From Oryzibacter oryziterrae (lineage in GTDB: Bacteria; Pseudomonadota; Alphaproteobacteria; Rhizobiales; Pleomorphomonadaceae), in contig NZ_JAKJIC010000006.1 in NCBI RefSeq assembly GCF_021864535.1, positions 162,865-226,864 of the forward strand: a stretch of 64,000 nucleotides of DNA, written 5' to 3'. Of this stretch, positions 54,129-63,649 are shown one piece after another. Position 1 is the first letter of the stretch, and each line of letters begins with the position of its first letter. The translations under genes were made by a program, and so were the position numbers. The notes beneath the pieces are model-generated. The model had not been told where the DNA came from, ran no database searches, and saw nothing but the letters and a program-made list of their open reading frames with translations.

Positions 54129-56222
54129 TTACTTGCCCTCGCGCCACCACAAGCCGCCAATGGCAAGGAGCAGCACGGCGAGACTGGCGAGGCCGACGAA
54201 AAGGTCGGTCTTGCGGACGCCCGCGACTTCATAGGCGTCGGTGGTCTTGAGACCGATCCAGTCGCTGCCGGCATGGGTGGTGGCGGTGCCGGATTCGACA
54301 ATGACCGAAGGCACTTGCAGCGGATCGTCGGCGTGTTCGCGCAGGCGGTGAACGCTGCCGCCGGTCTCGGTTGCGAGCGGGGTCAGCGGCTCGGGGGTGG
54401 AGATGAGCGACTGGAACTCGCGCGGGTCGACCGGACCGATATGGGCAAGGGCGGAGAGGGTGCCGTCGGTGGCCTTGTAGAGGCCGAGATCGGGGGCGGG
54501 CAGGGTGGCGCGATAGAGGCCGGGGGCGGCCTCGTGCAGGTTGGCGGCAACCGCCTTGGCCGCGTTGGGATAGGTGACGGTGACGGGCGAGACCTTGTCC
54601 TTCAGCGTCTGGCGCTCGATGACGAGATTGCCGTCCTCGCCGTGGATGCGCAGGGATTCCTCTTCAAGATCAGGCTCCTTCATCAGCCAGTGGGCGAGGT
54701 TGCGCAGGAGTTCCACATGCGGCCCGCCGCCTTCGAAGCCGCGCGCCCACAGCCAGACCTGGTCGCTGAGCAGCATGGCGACGCGGCCTTCGCCCTCGTG
54801 GGAGAGGACCAGCAGGGGCTTGCCGTCGAGGCCGGTCATGATGCGATCGCCTCTATCCCCGTCCGCCTCGATCTGGCGGAACCAGCGGGACCAGGCGGGG
54901 GGATTGGCGGTGCCGCCCGGCAGGTCACGGGTGACGGGGTGGCGTAGACCAAGCGGGCTGACGGTGGGGACGAAGGGCTGTTCGAGGACGTTGCCGTCCG
55001 GAATGACCGGCAGGATCGGCGCCAGCGGGCTGTCGTAGACCGTGTCCGGGTTGAGCGGATCGGGGCCGGCGGCCATCAGAAAGGCGCCGCCTTCGGCGAC
55101 ATAGCGGGCAATATTGTCGAAATAGATGAGCGGCAGCACGCCGCGCTTCTGGTAGCGATCGAAGATGATCAGGTCGAACTGCTTGATCTTCTCGTCGAAC
55201 AATTCGCGCGTCGGGAAGGCGATCAGCGACAGTTCGTTGATGGGTGTGCCGTCCTGCTTTTCCGGTGGGCGCAGGATGGTGAAATGCACGAGATCGACCG
55301 AGGCGTCGGACTTCAAAAGATTGCGCCAGGTGCGTTCGCCCGCGTGGGGTTCGCCGGAGACGAGGAGAACGCGCAGGTTCTCGCGGATGCCCTCGACGAT
55401 GGCGACTTCGCTGTTGTTGACCGGGGAAAGCTCGCCGGGGAGCACCGGGGCGGAGATTTCGAAGATGTTGTGGCCGGCGTGGGTGATGTCGACATCCACG
55501 GATCCGACCTGTCCCGGAGCGAGCTGCAATGTCGCGATGACGTCGCCATCGCGCCGGACCGTGACGTCCACCATGTCGCCGTCAGGTAACCCTTGTCGCA
55601 CGGGGCCCTGCTGGTCGACGCGGAAGCTCAGGGTCTGCCGGGATTTGACCAGTCCGAACTTCGGAACCGAGACCAGGACCACGCGCCGATCGAACTCGTC
55701 GGCGTTGCCGGTGATGAGGGCGTGGATGGGCGCGTCGAAGCCGAGGGCGGCCTTGTCGCGGGGGATGTCGTGCACCTCGCCATCGGTGACGGCGATGACG
55801 CCGGCGATGCGCTCGGGCGGCACGTCGGAGAAGGTGCGGGCGATGTCGGAGAAGAGGAGCGTGCCCTTGCCGGTGTCGGTGCCGCCGGCGTCGACCTGAC
55901 GTACCTCGATGCCGGGCTGGCGCTTCAGGCGATCGACGAGGGCCTTGACGGTGGCGTCGGTGTCGTCGGTCCGGCTGCCGATGGACTGCGAGGCGCTGCG
56001 GTCGGCGACGATGGCGACCACGCTTTTCAGCGGGGTGCGGTCCTCGGCGACGATGGAAGGCTTGCCGAGGGCGGCGAGCAGGAGCGCGAGCGCGAGGGCG
56101 CGCAGAAGCGCGCCGGGCTGGCGGCGCCAGAGGGCGAAGAGCACCAGCGCCAGTGCCAGCGCACCGGCGGCGGCCAGTTGCCAGAGCGGGAACAGCGGAT
56201 CGAAGGCCAGGGACCAGCTCAC
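54129..56222 (-). CDS. Large membrane protein of the MoxR/DUF58 operon (glutamine-amidotransferase-like and VWA-like segments)
   Basis: 697 residues from GTG 56222. Hydrophobic helices lie at about 13-30 and 38-55 at the N-terminus and one at the C-terminus (DLFVGLASLAVLLLAIGGLWW). A VWA-like segment follows the first helices (SVVAIVADRSASQSIGS, then GVIAVTDGEVHDIP), and a class-I-glutamine-amidotransferase-like segment occurs near residue 360 (LIIFDRYQKRGVLPLIYFDNIARYV). The pairing with the DUF4159 gene upstream and the moxR and DUF58 genes is common in alphaproteobacteria. Probably an envelope protein; function unknown. Confidence 0.75.
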   Translation of the reverse strand: MSWSLAFDPLFPLWQLAAAGALALALVLFALWRRQPGALLRALALALLLAALGKPSIVAEDRTPLKSVVAIVADRSASQSIGSRTDDTDATVKALVDRLKRQPGIEVRQVDAGGTDTGKGTLLFSDIARTFSDVPPERIAGVIAVTDGEVHDIPRDKAALGFDAPIHALITGNADEFDRRVVLVSVPKFGLVKSRQTLSFRVDQQGPVRQGLPDGDMVDVTVRRDGDVIATLQLAPGQVGSVDVDITHAGHNIFEISAPVLPGELSPVNNSEVAIVEGIRENLRVLLVSGEPHAGERTWRNLLKSDASVDLVHFTILRPPEKQDGTPINELSLIAFPTRELFDEKIKQFDLIIFDRYQKRGVLPLIYFDNIARYVAEGGAFLMAAGPDPLNPDTVYDSPLAPILPVIPDGNVLEQPFVPTVSPLGLRHPVTRDLPGGTANPPAWSRWFRQIEADGDRGDRIMTGLDGKPLLVLSHEGEGRVAMLLSDQVWLWARGFEGGGPHVELLRNLAHWLMKEPDLEEESLRIHGEDGNLVIERQTLKDKVSPVTVTYPNAAKAVAANLHEAAPGLYRATLPAPDLGLYKATDGTLSALAHIGPVDPREFQSLISTPEPLTPLATETGGSVHRLREHADDPLQVPSVIVESGTATTHAGSDWIGLKTTDAYEVAGVRKTDLFVGLASLAVLLLAIGGLWWREGK

Positions 56223-56268
56223 CGGACAACCTCGCGGAACGTGGACAGGTCGAGGGCGGCGTTGCGGA

Positions 56269-59100
56269 TCATTGGCCGAGCCTTTCCAGGAGGGCCGGGA
56301 TGTGGACCTGATCGGACTTGTAGTTGCCGGTCAGCACGTACATGACGATGTTGACGCCGGCGCGGAAGGCATAGTCGCGCTGCATGGCGGTGCCGGGGAC
56401 CAGGGGATAGAGGAAGCTGCCGTTCTCGTCGGCGGCCCAGCCACCGGCGAAATCATTGCCGGTGATGATGAGCGGCGACACGCCGTCACCGGAGCGGACG
56501 GGACGCGCAGAGCCGTCGGCCATGGGATCATCCTCGGCGGTGCTGGCTTCGACCCAGAGGGGGGAGCCGTCATAGCGACCGGGGAAGTTGTTGAGCAGGT
56601 AGAAGGATTTGGTGAGCACGTGGTCGGCCGGCACCGGCTCGAGCGGCGGAATGTCCATGGACGAGAGCATGTCGCGCAGGCGCAGCTGTTCGGGCGAGGC
56701 GGCGCCGGCACCGCCGGGCAGGGCGGTCATCTGGTCTCGGGTGTCGAAGAGGACGGTACCGCCCGACTTCATGAAGGCCTCGACGCGGGCCATGGTGTCG
56801 GTGGACGGTGCGGCGCTGGTGGCGTCGATCGGCCAATAGAGCAGCGGATAGAGCGAGAGATCGTCACGAGCCGGGTCGACGGCGGCAGGTTCGCCCGGTT
56901 CCAGCGAGGAGCGGGAGGCGAGATATTGCGACAGCGCCCAGAGGCCGGCCCGGGTGGTCTCGTCGATGGTGGTGTCGCCGGTCTTCACATAGGCGAGGCG
57001 CGTCTTGGCGAGCGCTTCGATGATGGCCTGGTCGGCCGGGGCCATCTCGGCCTGCGCCGGCGGGGCGAAGGGGCTGGCAAGACCGAAGAACAGCAGCGCG
57101 AGCGCGGTGACGACCGGCGCGGCGCGGCGGCGGCTGAGGCGACCGGTCAGCCAGAGAATCAGGAGGCCGTCGACAAGGAGCGCGAAGAAGGCGGCGGCAA
57201 GCAAACCCGGCGTCAGCGCGGCACCGCTGTCGGTCCACAGCTGGCCGGTGCGGACATTCGCACCGATGGGGCCGAGATCGAGCGGCACATAGGGCGTCTC
57301 CGGCGTGAAGAGGTTGACGGCCCGGAAGCTGTCGTCGCTGCCATAGAGACCGGGCGGGGTCTGGCGGCTGGCGCGGGTCTTGTCGACGCTGCCGCTGGCA
57401 AGACCATGCACGGCCGACGGGGCGGGACCGAGGCGGCCGTAGCCGTCGAGCACGGTGAGCGGCGGCAGCAGCGTTTCGCCCTGCGGCTTGGTGGCGGTGT
57501 TGGTCGGGGCGGCCTTGCCGTGACCGAGGGCGACGGCGCGGCGCAGCATGTCGACGAAGGCGCCGGAGATGGGCAGGTTGGACCAGCGGGTGTCGGCGGT
57601 GACATGGAACAGCACCAGCCAGCCGGCGCCGACCCGGCGGGCGGTGACCAGCGGCGTGCCATCGGCGAGACTGGCCCAGGTGTGTTCGTTGAGATCGAGG
57701 GACGGTTCGGCCAGCACCTGGCGATCGACGGTGACGTCGTCGGGCACGGGCACGTCGAAGAAGGGGCCGCTCTCGGCGAAGGGGCCGAGATGCTGCGGCT
57801 TTTCCCAGGAGAGCGAGCCGCCGAGGATGCGGTCGCCGCGGCGCAAGGGCACCGGCACCAGCGGATCGTCGGCGGCAGCAAGGCGGGGACCTGAGAAACG
57901 GATCAGCACGCCGCCATCGGTCATGAAGCTGTTGGCCACCGCGACTTCGGCGTCGGTGAGCTTGCCGACATCGGCGAGCACCAGGGCGGCGACGCCTTCG
58001 TCCACATAGGCCTTGATGGCGTCTGCCACCGACTGGGTGGCGGCGGGGCGAACGTCGGCGAAGGGCTGGAGCGCCTTGGACAGGAAATAGTCCGGGGCGA
58101 TCAGCGGCTGGATACGGTCGAAGTTGGCGCCGGTGAGAATGCCGACGGTGCGGCGGCGCCAGCTCTCGTCGAGCAGCTGCACGCCGGAGGCGGAGGATTG
58201 GCCGGCGATCTCGGCGCGGGCGACGTCGTTCTTGAGTTCGAGTGGAATGTCGAACCGGGTGGTGGCGTCGAGCGCACCGGGCGCGAAGGAAAAGCCCTTC
58301 TCGTCGAGCACGCGGCCCTTGCGATCGAGCAGGCGGAGCGCGCCGGTCGACAGGCTCGACACGGAAACGCGGCGCAAGGAAGCGGCGACGCCGGTGCCGT
58401 CCTGCACGACGCGGATGAGCGCCAGCGGGGCAGGCCGGGTGCCGTCGATCACCAGCAGCGGGATCTGCCCGGCGAGATGGCTGAGGCCGCTGAACCAGGC
58501 CTGCGCCGAACCATTGCCGGCGGGCTCGGCGACATAGGCGATCTCACCCGGCGCGCGCACTGCCGCTGCTTCGCCGAGAGCGGGCAGAAGTTCGCTGCGA
58601 TCGGGGAACCAGGCGCGCGGCGCCACGGCTTCCAGCTTGCGCAGGGCAGTGGCGGCGGTGGCCGCGGTGAAGTCCTTCTGCGGGCCGTCGGCGGTGGCGA
58701 TCAGCACGACGGGGCGATCGGCGGCGTCGGCGGCCTCCAGGATGGTCTCGGCGGTGGTCTTGCGCGCGTCCCAATCGGGGGCGGCGGCAAAGCCGTTGTC
58801 AATCACCAGCCAGAGCGGGCCGGTGCCGGTGAGGGCGATCGGGTTGGGGCGCCAGATGGGACCGGCCATGGCGAGGATGATCAGGGCCGCGATCAGCAGG
58901 CGCAGCAGCACCAGCCACCAGGGCATGCGCGAGGGCGTCTCGTCGATGCGGCGGATGTCGAGCAGCAGGCGCAGCGGCGGAAAGACGACCGTGGACGGAC
59001 GTGGCGGGGTGACGCGCAGCAGCCACCAGATGGCCGGCAGGGCGGCAAGGCCGAGCAATGCCCAGGGGGCGGAAAAGGCGAGCGGCAGCCAGGCGATCAC
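56269..59100 (-). CDS. DUF4159 protein with N-terminal BatA-like domain
   Basis: 943 residues from GTG 59100, overlapping the DUF58 stop by 4 bases (GTGA). The N-terminus (LPLAFSAPWALLGLAALPAIWWLLRV, PWWLVLLRLLIAALIILAMA) is the two-helix BatA/aerotolerance start. Another membrane helix lies near residue 640. The C-terminal ~220 residues are DUF4159 (LYPLLYWPIDA, FMKSGGTVLFDTRDQ). It belongs to the moxR-DUF58-DUF4159 operon, which is envelope-related and of unknown biochemical role. Confidence 0.85.
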   Translation of the reverse strand: MIAWLPLAFSAPWALLGLAALPAIWWLLRVTPPRPSTVVFPPLRLLLDIRRIDETPSRMPWWLVLLRLLIAALIILAMAGPIWRPNPIALTGTGPLWLVIDNGFAAAPDWDARKTTAETILEAADAADRPVVLIATADGPQKDFTAATAATALRKLEAVAPRAWFPDRSELLPALGEAAAVRAPGEIAYVAEPAGNGSAQAWFSGLSHLAGQIPLLVIDGTRPAPLALIRVVQDGTGVAASLRRVSVSSLSTGALRLLDRKGRVLDEKGFSFAPGALDATTRFDIPLELKNDVARAEIAGQSSASGVQLLDESWRRRTVGILTGANFDRIQPLIAPDYFLSKALQPFADVRPAATQSVADAIKAYVDEGVAALVLADVGKLTDAEVAVANSFMTDGGVLIRFSGPRLAAADDPLVPVPLRRGDRILGGSLSWEKPQHLGPFAESGPFFDVPVPDDVTVDRQVLAEPSLDLNEHTWASLADGTPLVTARRVGAGWLVLFHVTADTRWSNLPISGAFVDMLRRAVALGHGKAAPTNTATKPQGETLLPPLTVLDGYGRLGPAPSAVHGLASGSVDKTRASRQTPPGLYGSDDSFRAVNLFTPETPYVPLDLGPIGANVRTGQLWTDSGAALTPGLLAAAFFALLVDGLLILWLTGRLSRRRAAPVVTALALLFFGLASPFAPPAQAEMAPADQAIIEALAKTRLAYVKTGDTTIDETTRAGLWALSQYLASRSSLEPGEPAAVDPARDDLSLYPLLYWPIDATSAAPSTDTMARVEAFMKSGGTVLFDTRDQMTALPGGAGAASPEQLRLRDMLSSMDIPPLEPVPADHVLTKSFYLLNNFPGRYDGSPLWVEASTAEDDPMADGSARPVRSGDGVSPLIITGNDFAGGWAADENGSFLYPLVPGTAMQRDYAFRAGVNIVMYVLTGNYKSDQVHIPALLERLGQ

Positions 59101-60041
59101 GGGCGGTCTCCCTCCCGGTCGGGTTGATCGCCACCGGCCAGGGCGGCGGGGGCGGCGGACAGGCGGCCGTGCAGCGACAGCAGGAGCTCGGCGGCGCTTC
59201 GGTCGGTGCGGTGCACGATGAAGCTCCAGCCGGGCGCGCGGGCCACTTCGCGCAGCTCGGTACGGTGGGCGGCGAGGCGATCGAGATAGTCCTGCCGCCA
59301 GGCTTCCGCCCGACCGGCGGTCAAGCGCTCGCGGAACTCCGGCGCGCGAAACTCGGTGCGGCCCTCGAAGGGAAAGGTTTCCTCGACGGGGTCGAACACC
59401 TGGATCAGATGCACTCGGGCGCCGATGGCGCGCAGGCGGTCGAGATCGGCTTCCAGCTCGGCGATGGGGGCAAGGAAATCGCTGAAGATCACCACGTCAT
59501 GCCAGCGGCGGATGCTGTCGCCGGCGGGACGAGCCGCATCCTGCGGCAGCGTGACGAGGCGCTGGGCCAGACGCTCCACCGCATGGCGGCTGGCGACCGG
59601 CAGGCGCTCGCCGATCAGGCCGACGCGCTCGCCGGCGCGGGCCAGCAACTCGCAGAGGGCGAACATCAGGAGCAGGCCGCGATCGCGCTTGGTCTCGCCG
59701 GAATAGGCCGAGCGGAACTGCATGGAGGGCGACAGGTCGGTCCAGAGCCAGACCGTATGGGCATTCTCCAGCTCGCGCTCGCGCACGTAGAGCGTGGTGT
59801 CGTCGCGGGCCGATCGGCGCCAGTCGACCATGCGCATGGCTTCGCCGGACAGGAAGGGACGGAACTGCCAGAAATCCTCGCCGACGCCGGGACGGCGGCG
59901 ACCATGCCAGCCGGCCGTGACGGTGCTCGCCACCTGACGGGCGTCGACCATCAGATCGGGCAGGGCCGCAGCCAGCGTGCGGGCGCCGGCCAGGTCCTGT
60001 GGTCCGAAGGAGCCAATGAGGGCAGGCGCCGTCTCGTCCAT
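59097..60041 (-). CDS. DUF58 domain protein
   Basis: 314 residues from ATG 60041, one base after the moxR stop; the longer frame to 60077 overlaps moxR. The DUF58 core contains the signature GEDFWQFRPFLSGEAMRMVDWRRSAR and a VWA-like fold (VWLWTDLSPSMQFRS with DxSxS, later VVIFSDFLAPI). DUF58 proteins work with MoxR ATPases, possibly in metal insertion or in assembly of envelope complexes. No membrane helix is visible in this copy. Confidence 0.9.
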   Translation of the reverse strand: MDETAPALIGSFGPQDLAGARTLAAALPDLMVDARQVASTVTAGWHGRRRPGVGEDFWQFRPFLSGEAMRMVDWRRSARDDTTLYVRERELENAHTVWLWTDLSPSMQFRSAYSGETKRDRGLLLMFALCELLARAGERVGLIGERLPVASRHAVERLAQRLVTLPQDAARPAGDSIRRWHDVVIFSDFLAPIAELEADLDRLRAIGARVHLIQVFDPVEETFPFEGRTEFRAPEFRERLTAGRAEAWRQDYLDRLAAHRTELREVARAPGWSFIVHRTDRSAAELLLSLHGRLSAAPAALAGGDQPDREGDRP

Positions 60042-60042
60042 G

Positions 60043-61050
60043 TCAGGCCATCTCGGAGACGAGATCGGCGATGACATCCTCGACGCCGATGCGGCGGGCG
60101 CGGGCCTCGAAGCTCATGGCCATGCGGTGCTTGAGCACCGGTGCGGCGAGGGCGGCAACGTCGTCGATGGAGGGCGCATAGCGGCCGTCCATCAGGGCGC
60201 GGGCGCGCACGGCCAGCATCAGCGACTGGGCGGCGCGGGGGCCGGGCCCCCAGGCGATGTCCTTCACATGCTTGCCGACGCCGGAGCCGGGACGGGCAGC
60301 GCGCACCAGATCGAGAATGGCCTCGACGACGCTGTCGCCGACGGGGAAGCGGCGCACCAGCGTCTGCAGGCGGGCGAGTTCGCCCTCGGTGAAGACGGCT
60401 TCGGCGCGGGCTTCCTGGTCGCCCGTGGTTTCGATGAGGATGCGCTTTTCCGTGTCGCGGTCGGGATAGGCGACGTCGATCTGCAGCAGGAAGCGGTCGA
60501 GCTGCGCCTCGGGCAGGGGATAGGTACCTTCCTGCTCCAGCGGGTTTTGCGTCGCGAGCACGTGGAAGGGGGCGGGCAGATCATAGCGCTGGCCGGCGAT
60601 GGTGACGAAGCGCTCCTGCATGGCCTGCAACAGGGCCGACTGGGTGCGCGGGCTGGCACGGTTGATCTCGTCGGCCATGACCAGCTGGGCAAAGACGGGG
60701 CCCTTGAGGAAGCGGAAGGCGCGGCTGCCGTCGGCGGCCTGTTCGAGCACTTCCGAGCCGAGGATGTCGGAGGGCATCAGGTCGGGCGTGAACTGGATGC
60801 GGCGCTCGGAGAGACCGAGTACGGTGGCCAGCGTCTCGACCAGCTTGGTCTTGGCAAGGCCCGGCACGCCGACCAGAAGGCCGTGACCACCCGACAGCAA
60901 GGTGACCAGCGCCTGCTCGACCACCTGTTCCTGGCCGAAGATCACGCGGCCCACAGCGGCGCGGGCCGCCTTCACCCGATCGAAAGCCGCATCCGCCTCG
61001 GCAACGATCGCCGCCTCTCCGTCCCTCATGTCATTGGTCACGCTGTCCAT
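60043..61050 (-). CDS. MoxR-family AAA+ ATPase
   Basis: 335 residues. Walker A has the MoxR form GVPGLAKTK; FTPDLMPSDILGSEV, the Walker B region VMADEINRASPRTQSALLQAM and the sensor ATQNPLEQEGTYPLPEAQLDRF are all present. MoxR ATPases act as chaperones that mature or remodel partner complexes together with the DUF58/VWA proteins encoded downstream. First gene of a four-gene operon transcribed leftwards. Confidence 0.93.
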   Translation of the reverse strand: MDSVTNDMRDGEAAIVAEADAAFDRVKAARAAVGRVIFGQEQVVEQALVTLLSGGHGLLVGVPGLAKTKLVETLATVLGLSERRIQFTPDLMPSDILGSEVLEQAADGSRAFRFLKGPVFAQLVMADEINRASPRTQSALLQAMQERFVTIAGQRYDLPAPFHVLATQNPLEQEGTYPLPEAQLDRFLLQIDVAYPDRDTEKRILIETTGDQEARAEAVFTEGELARLQTLVRRFPVGDSVVEAILDLVRAARPGSGVGKHVKDIAWGPGPRAAQSLMLAVRARALMDGRYAPSIDDVAALAAPVLKHRMAMSFEARARRIGVEDVIADLVSEMA

Positions 61051-61184
61051 CCCCGTCTTCGCGAAAGGTTTGATGTCAGTCGCAGTTTGACATCACCGAC
61101 CCTGCGGCGCATCTCATTTCGTCGAGAGTTCCTGTCTCAGCTCTGGTTTCATCGCATGAGGCAGGCAAAATCAAGGCTCGATCC

Positions 61185-61787
61185 ATGCAAGGCGACAAAG
61201 GGCGCGTCATGAGCGCAGAGGATGAGGCGGGTGCGGCGGACCGGGCCGGCGGATTGGCGGCGCTGATCGCACGATCGTCCCAAGGCGGCGCCAAGCCACC
61301 GGTGGAGCGCTGGCAGCCGCCGTTTTGCGGCGACATCGACATGCGCATCGACCGCAACGGCCAGTGGTTCTACATGGGCTCGCCGATCGGGCGCGAGGCC
61401 ATGGTGCGGCTGTTTGCCAGCGTGCTCCGGCGCGAAGCGGATCGTTATTTCCTGGTGACGCCGGTGGAGAAGGTGGGAATCACCGTCGAGGACGTGCCGT
61501 TCCTGGCGGTGGAGATGCATTGCGAGGGCGCGGACGCGCTGCAGCGGCTGACCTTTCGCACCAATGTGGGGGACGTGGTGACCGACCCCGGTACGGACGC
61601 GGTGCGCTTCGAACTCGCCGCTGATGGCGGGCTGATGCCCTATGTCCACGTGCGTGCGGGCCTGTGGGCGCGCGCGAGCCGGGCGGTGGCCCATGAGCTG
61701 GCCGGTCTCTTCGACGAGGTCGACGGTCGAATCGGGCTGTGGTCGGGCGGGCAGTTCCACCCCGTACCCGATGCGGCGCTGGAGTGA
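61185..61787 (+). CDS. DUF1285 protein
   Basis: 200 residues from ATG 61185; an ATG at 61209 with AAGGG upstream is equally possible. Family segments: ERWQPPFCGDIDMRIDRNGQWFYMGSPIGREAMVRLFASVL (in parts) and YFLVTPVEKVGI, FRTNVGDVV. DUF1285 proteins adopt a small beta-rich fold and are widely found beside this Nudix and cca pair in alphaproteobacteria. Function unknown. The Nudix gene begins 3 bases after the stop. Confidence 0.88.
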   Translation: MQGDKGRVMSAEDEAGAADRAGGLAALIARSSQGGAKPPVERWQPPFCGDIDMRIDRNGQWFYMGSPIGREAMVRLFASVLRREADRYFLVTPVEKVGITVEDVPFLAVEMHCEGADALQRLTFRTNVGDVVTDPGTDAVRFELAADGGLMPYVHVRAGLWARASRAVAHELAGLFDEVDGRIGLWSGGQFHPVPDAALE

Positions 61788-61790
61788 GCG

Positions 61791-62423
61791 ATGGCCGGGA
61801 TTTCGCTGTCCGATCTGGTCGCGCGCCGTCATCGGCTGGGGCCCTTCGATCCTGAAGGTCGTGCCTTGCGCCTGCATGCGGGCGACCATGTGACCGATCC
61901 GAGCCTGGTCGATCTCGTCGACATGACCGCGCTCAAGGATGCGGCGGTGCTGCTCGGCCTCTTCGAGAGCGAGGAGGGGCTCCGGCTGATCCTGACGCGG
62001 CGGACCGACCACCTGCGCTCGCACGCAGGACAGGTGGCGCTGCCGGGCGGGCGGATCGACGCGGGCGACGCCTCGCCGCTTGCCGCCGCCTTGCGCGAGG
62101 CGGACGAGGAGATCGGGCTCGACCCTGCTGCGGTGGAACCGCTCGGCATGCTCTCGCCTTACGTGACCAACTCCGGCTATCGGGTGTTTCCGGTGGTGGC
62201 GCAGGTCGCGGGCGCCCCAGTGCTGGTGCCCAATCCCGACGAAGTGGCGGAAGTGTTCGACGTGCCGCTCGGCTTTCTGATGGACCCCGCCAATCACCAG
62301 ATCGAACGGCGCCCGTGGAAGGGCATGGAGCGGTCCTATTATGCCATGCCCTATGACCGGCATCGCATCTGGGGGGTGACGGCGGGCATCCTGCGGCTCT
62401 TCTATGACGAGGTGTTCCGGTGA
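61791..62423 (+). CDS. CoA pyrophosphatase-type Nudix hydrolase
   Basis: 210 residues. LRSHAGQVALPGGRID precedes the Nudix box (GGRIDAGDASPLAAALREADEEIGL), which matches G-x5-E... with Asp-Ala-Gly-Asp in place of the usual x-E; the LRSHAGQVALPGG part is the hallmark of the YeaB/NudL CoA diphosphatase subgroup. Such enzymes cleave CoA into phosphopantetheine and 3',5'-ADP. Coupled to cca through a GTGA overlap. Confidence 0.85.
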   Translation: MAGISLSDLVARRHRLGPFDPEGRALRLHAGDHVTDPSLVDLVDMTALKDAAVLLGLFESEEGLRLILTRRTDHLRSHAGQVALPGGRIDAGDASPLAAALREADEEIGLDPAAVEPLGMLSPYVTNSGYRVFPVVAQVAGAPVLVPNPDEVAEVFDVPLGFLMDPANHQIERRPWKGMERSYYAMPYDRHRIWGVTAGILRLFYDEVFR

Positions 62424-63610
62424 GTGACGCGCTGAGGCTTTCCTGCGACTTTCTGGCCGATCCCGACTTTCTCAAGGTGGTCGACGCCATCGAACGCGAG
62501 GGCGATGTAGCGCGTGTGGTCGGGGGCGCGGTGCGCAACGTGCTGATGGGCGAGCCGGTGGCCGATATCGACATTGCCACAACGGCGCGGCCCGAGGTGG
62601 TGGCCGAGCGGGCGCGGGCGCAGGGGCTCAAGGTGGTGCCGACGGGCATCGATCATGGCACGGTGACAGTGGTCGCCGGGGGGCATCCCTTCGAGGTGAC
62701 GACGCTGAGGGCCGACGTGGAAACCGACGGCCGGCGCGCGGTGGTGGCTTTCACGGGCGACTGGGCCGAGGACGCGCGCCGGCGCGACTTCACCATGAAC
62801 GCCATCTACATGGACCGGACGGGCCTGCTGCACGATCCGGTGCAGGGCATCGACGACGCGCGGGCGCGGCGGGTGCGATTCATCGGCGACGCCGGCGCGC
62901 GCATTGCCGAGGACTATCTGCGCATCCTGCGGTTTTTCCGCTTTCACGCCCGCTATGGAGCGGGCGCACCCGATTCGGTCGGGCTTGCGGCTTGCGTGGC
63001 CCTGCGGGCGGGGCTCGGCCAGCTGTCGCGCGAGCGAATCGGCGCGGAGACGCGCAAGATCCTGGTGGCGCCCGGCGCGGTGGACGCGGTGCGGCTGATG
63101 GAGGAAGGCGACATTCTAACCGCCGTGCTGGAGGGGCAGAGCCATGCGGCGCGCTTTTCGGCGCTGGCCGGTCTCTGGCGTGCGGCCGGGATCACACCGA
63201 GCGTCGAGGCGGGGCTGGCGGTGCTGGCCGAGGCGCCGGACAAGCTCGCCGCGGCCCTGCGCCTCTCCAATGCCGAGAAGGCCAGGCTCGAGGCGATTCT
63301 GACCTGGCGCGCGCGGCTGGCGGGGGATGGCTCCGAGGCGGCGGTGCGTCTGGCGGTCCATCGCGCCGGCAATGACGTCGCGACGGCAGCGCTTCTGGCC
63401 TGTGCGGCCGATCGCGGCGAGACCAATCTGCCGTCCTCACTCGATCTCGCGCGCCATTGGCGCGCACCGGCCTTCCCGCTCAGGGCGGCGGATCTCATCG
63501 CGCGCGGCTTCGAGCCCGGTCCGGCGGTGGGGGCGGAGCTGAGGCGTCAGGAAGCGGCCTGGATTGCGGCGGGCTACCCGGTCGCTTGGCCGTGGGCCGG
63601 CGGAGCCTAG
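62420..63610 (+). CDS. cca: CCA tRNA nucleotidyltransferase
   Basis: 396 residues from GTG 62420. The class II nucleotidyltransferase head has VVGGAVRNVLMG and the metal-binding DIDIATTARP; next come RRDFTMNAIYMD and the RNA-binding region with EDYLRILRFFRFHARYG. It adds or repairs the 3' CCA of tRNAs. The third gene of the DUF1285-Nudix-cca operon. The stop lies inside the left arm of a perfect 15-bp inverted repeat. Confidence 0.93.
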   Translation: MSDALRLSCDFLADPDFLKVVDAIEREGDVARVVGGAVRNVLMGEPVADIDIATTARPEVVAERARAQGLKVVPTGIDHGTVTVVAGGHPFEVTTLRADVETDGRRAVVAFTGDWAEDARRRDFTMNAIYMDRTGLLHDPVQGIDDARARRVRFIGDAGARIAEDYLRILRFFRFHARYGAGAPDSVGLAACVALRAGLGQLSRERIGAETRKILVAPGAVDAVRLMEEGDILTAVLEGQSHAARFSALAGLWRAAGITPSVEAGLAVLAEAPDKLAAALRLSNAEKARLEAILTWRARLAGDGSEAAVRLAVHRAGNDVATAALLACAADRGETNLPSSLDLARHWRAPAFPLRAADLIARGFEPGPAVGAELRRQEAAWIAAGYPVAWPWAGGA

Positions 63611-63649
63611 GCGCGGGTGCGCCGAGTGTGCAGGCCTAGGCTCCGCCGG
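63597..63649 (+). terminator. 15-bp perfect inverted repeat at the end of cca
   Basis: CCGGCGGAGCCTAGG (63597-63611) and its exact complement CCTAGGCTCCGCCGG (63635-63649) enclose 23 bases. The cca stop TAG is in the left arm. It probably forms the transcript 3' end, although no T-run follows. Confidence 0.6.

Noticed and set aside
56269..59100. Possible secretion or defence system in the moxR-DUF58-DUF4159 operon
   Set aside because: The gene set is a common chromosomal envelope/chaperone operon of alphaproteobacteria with no effector, nuclease or toxin domain.
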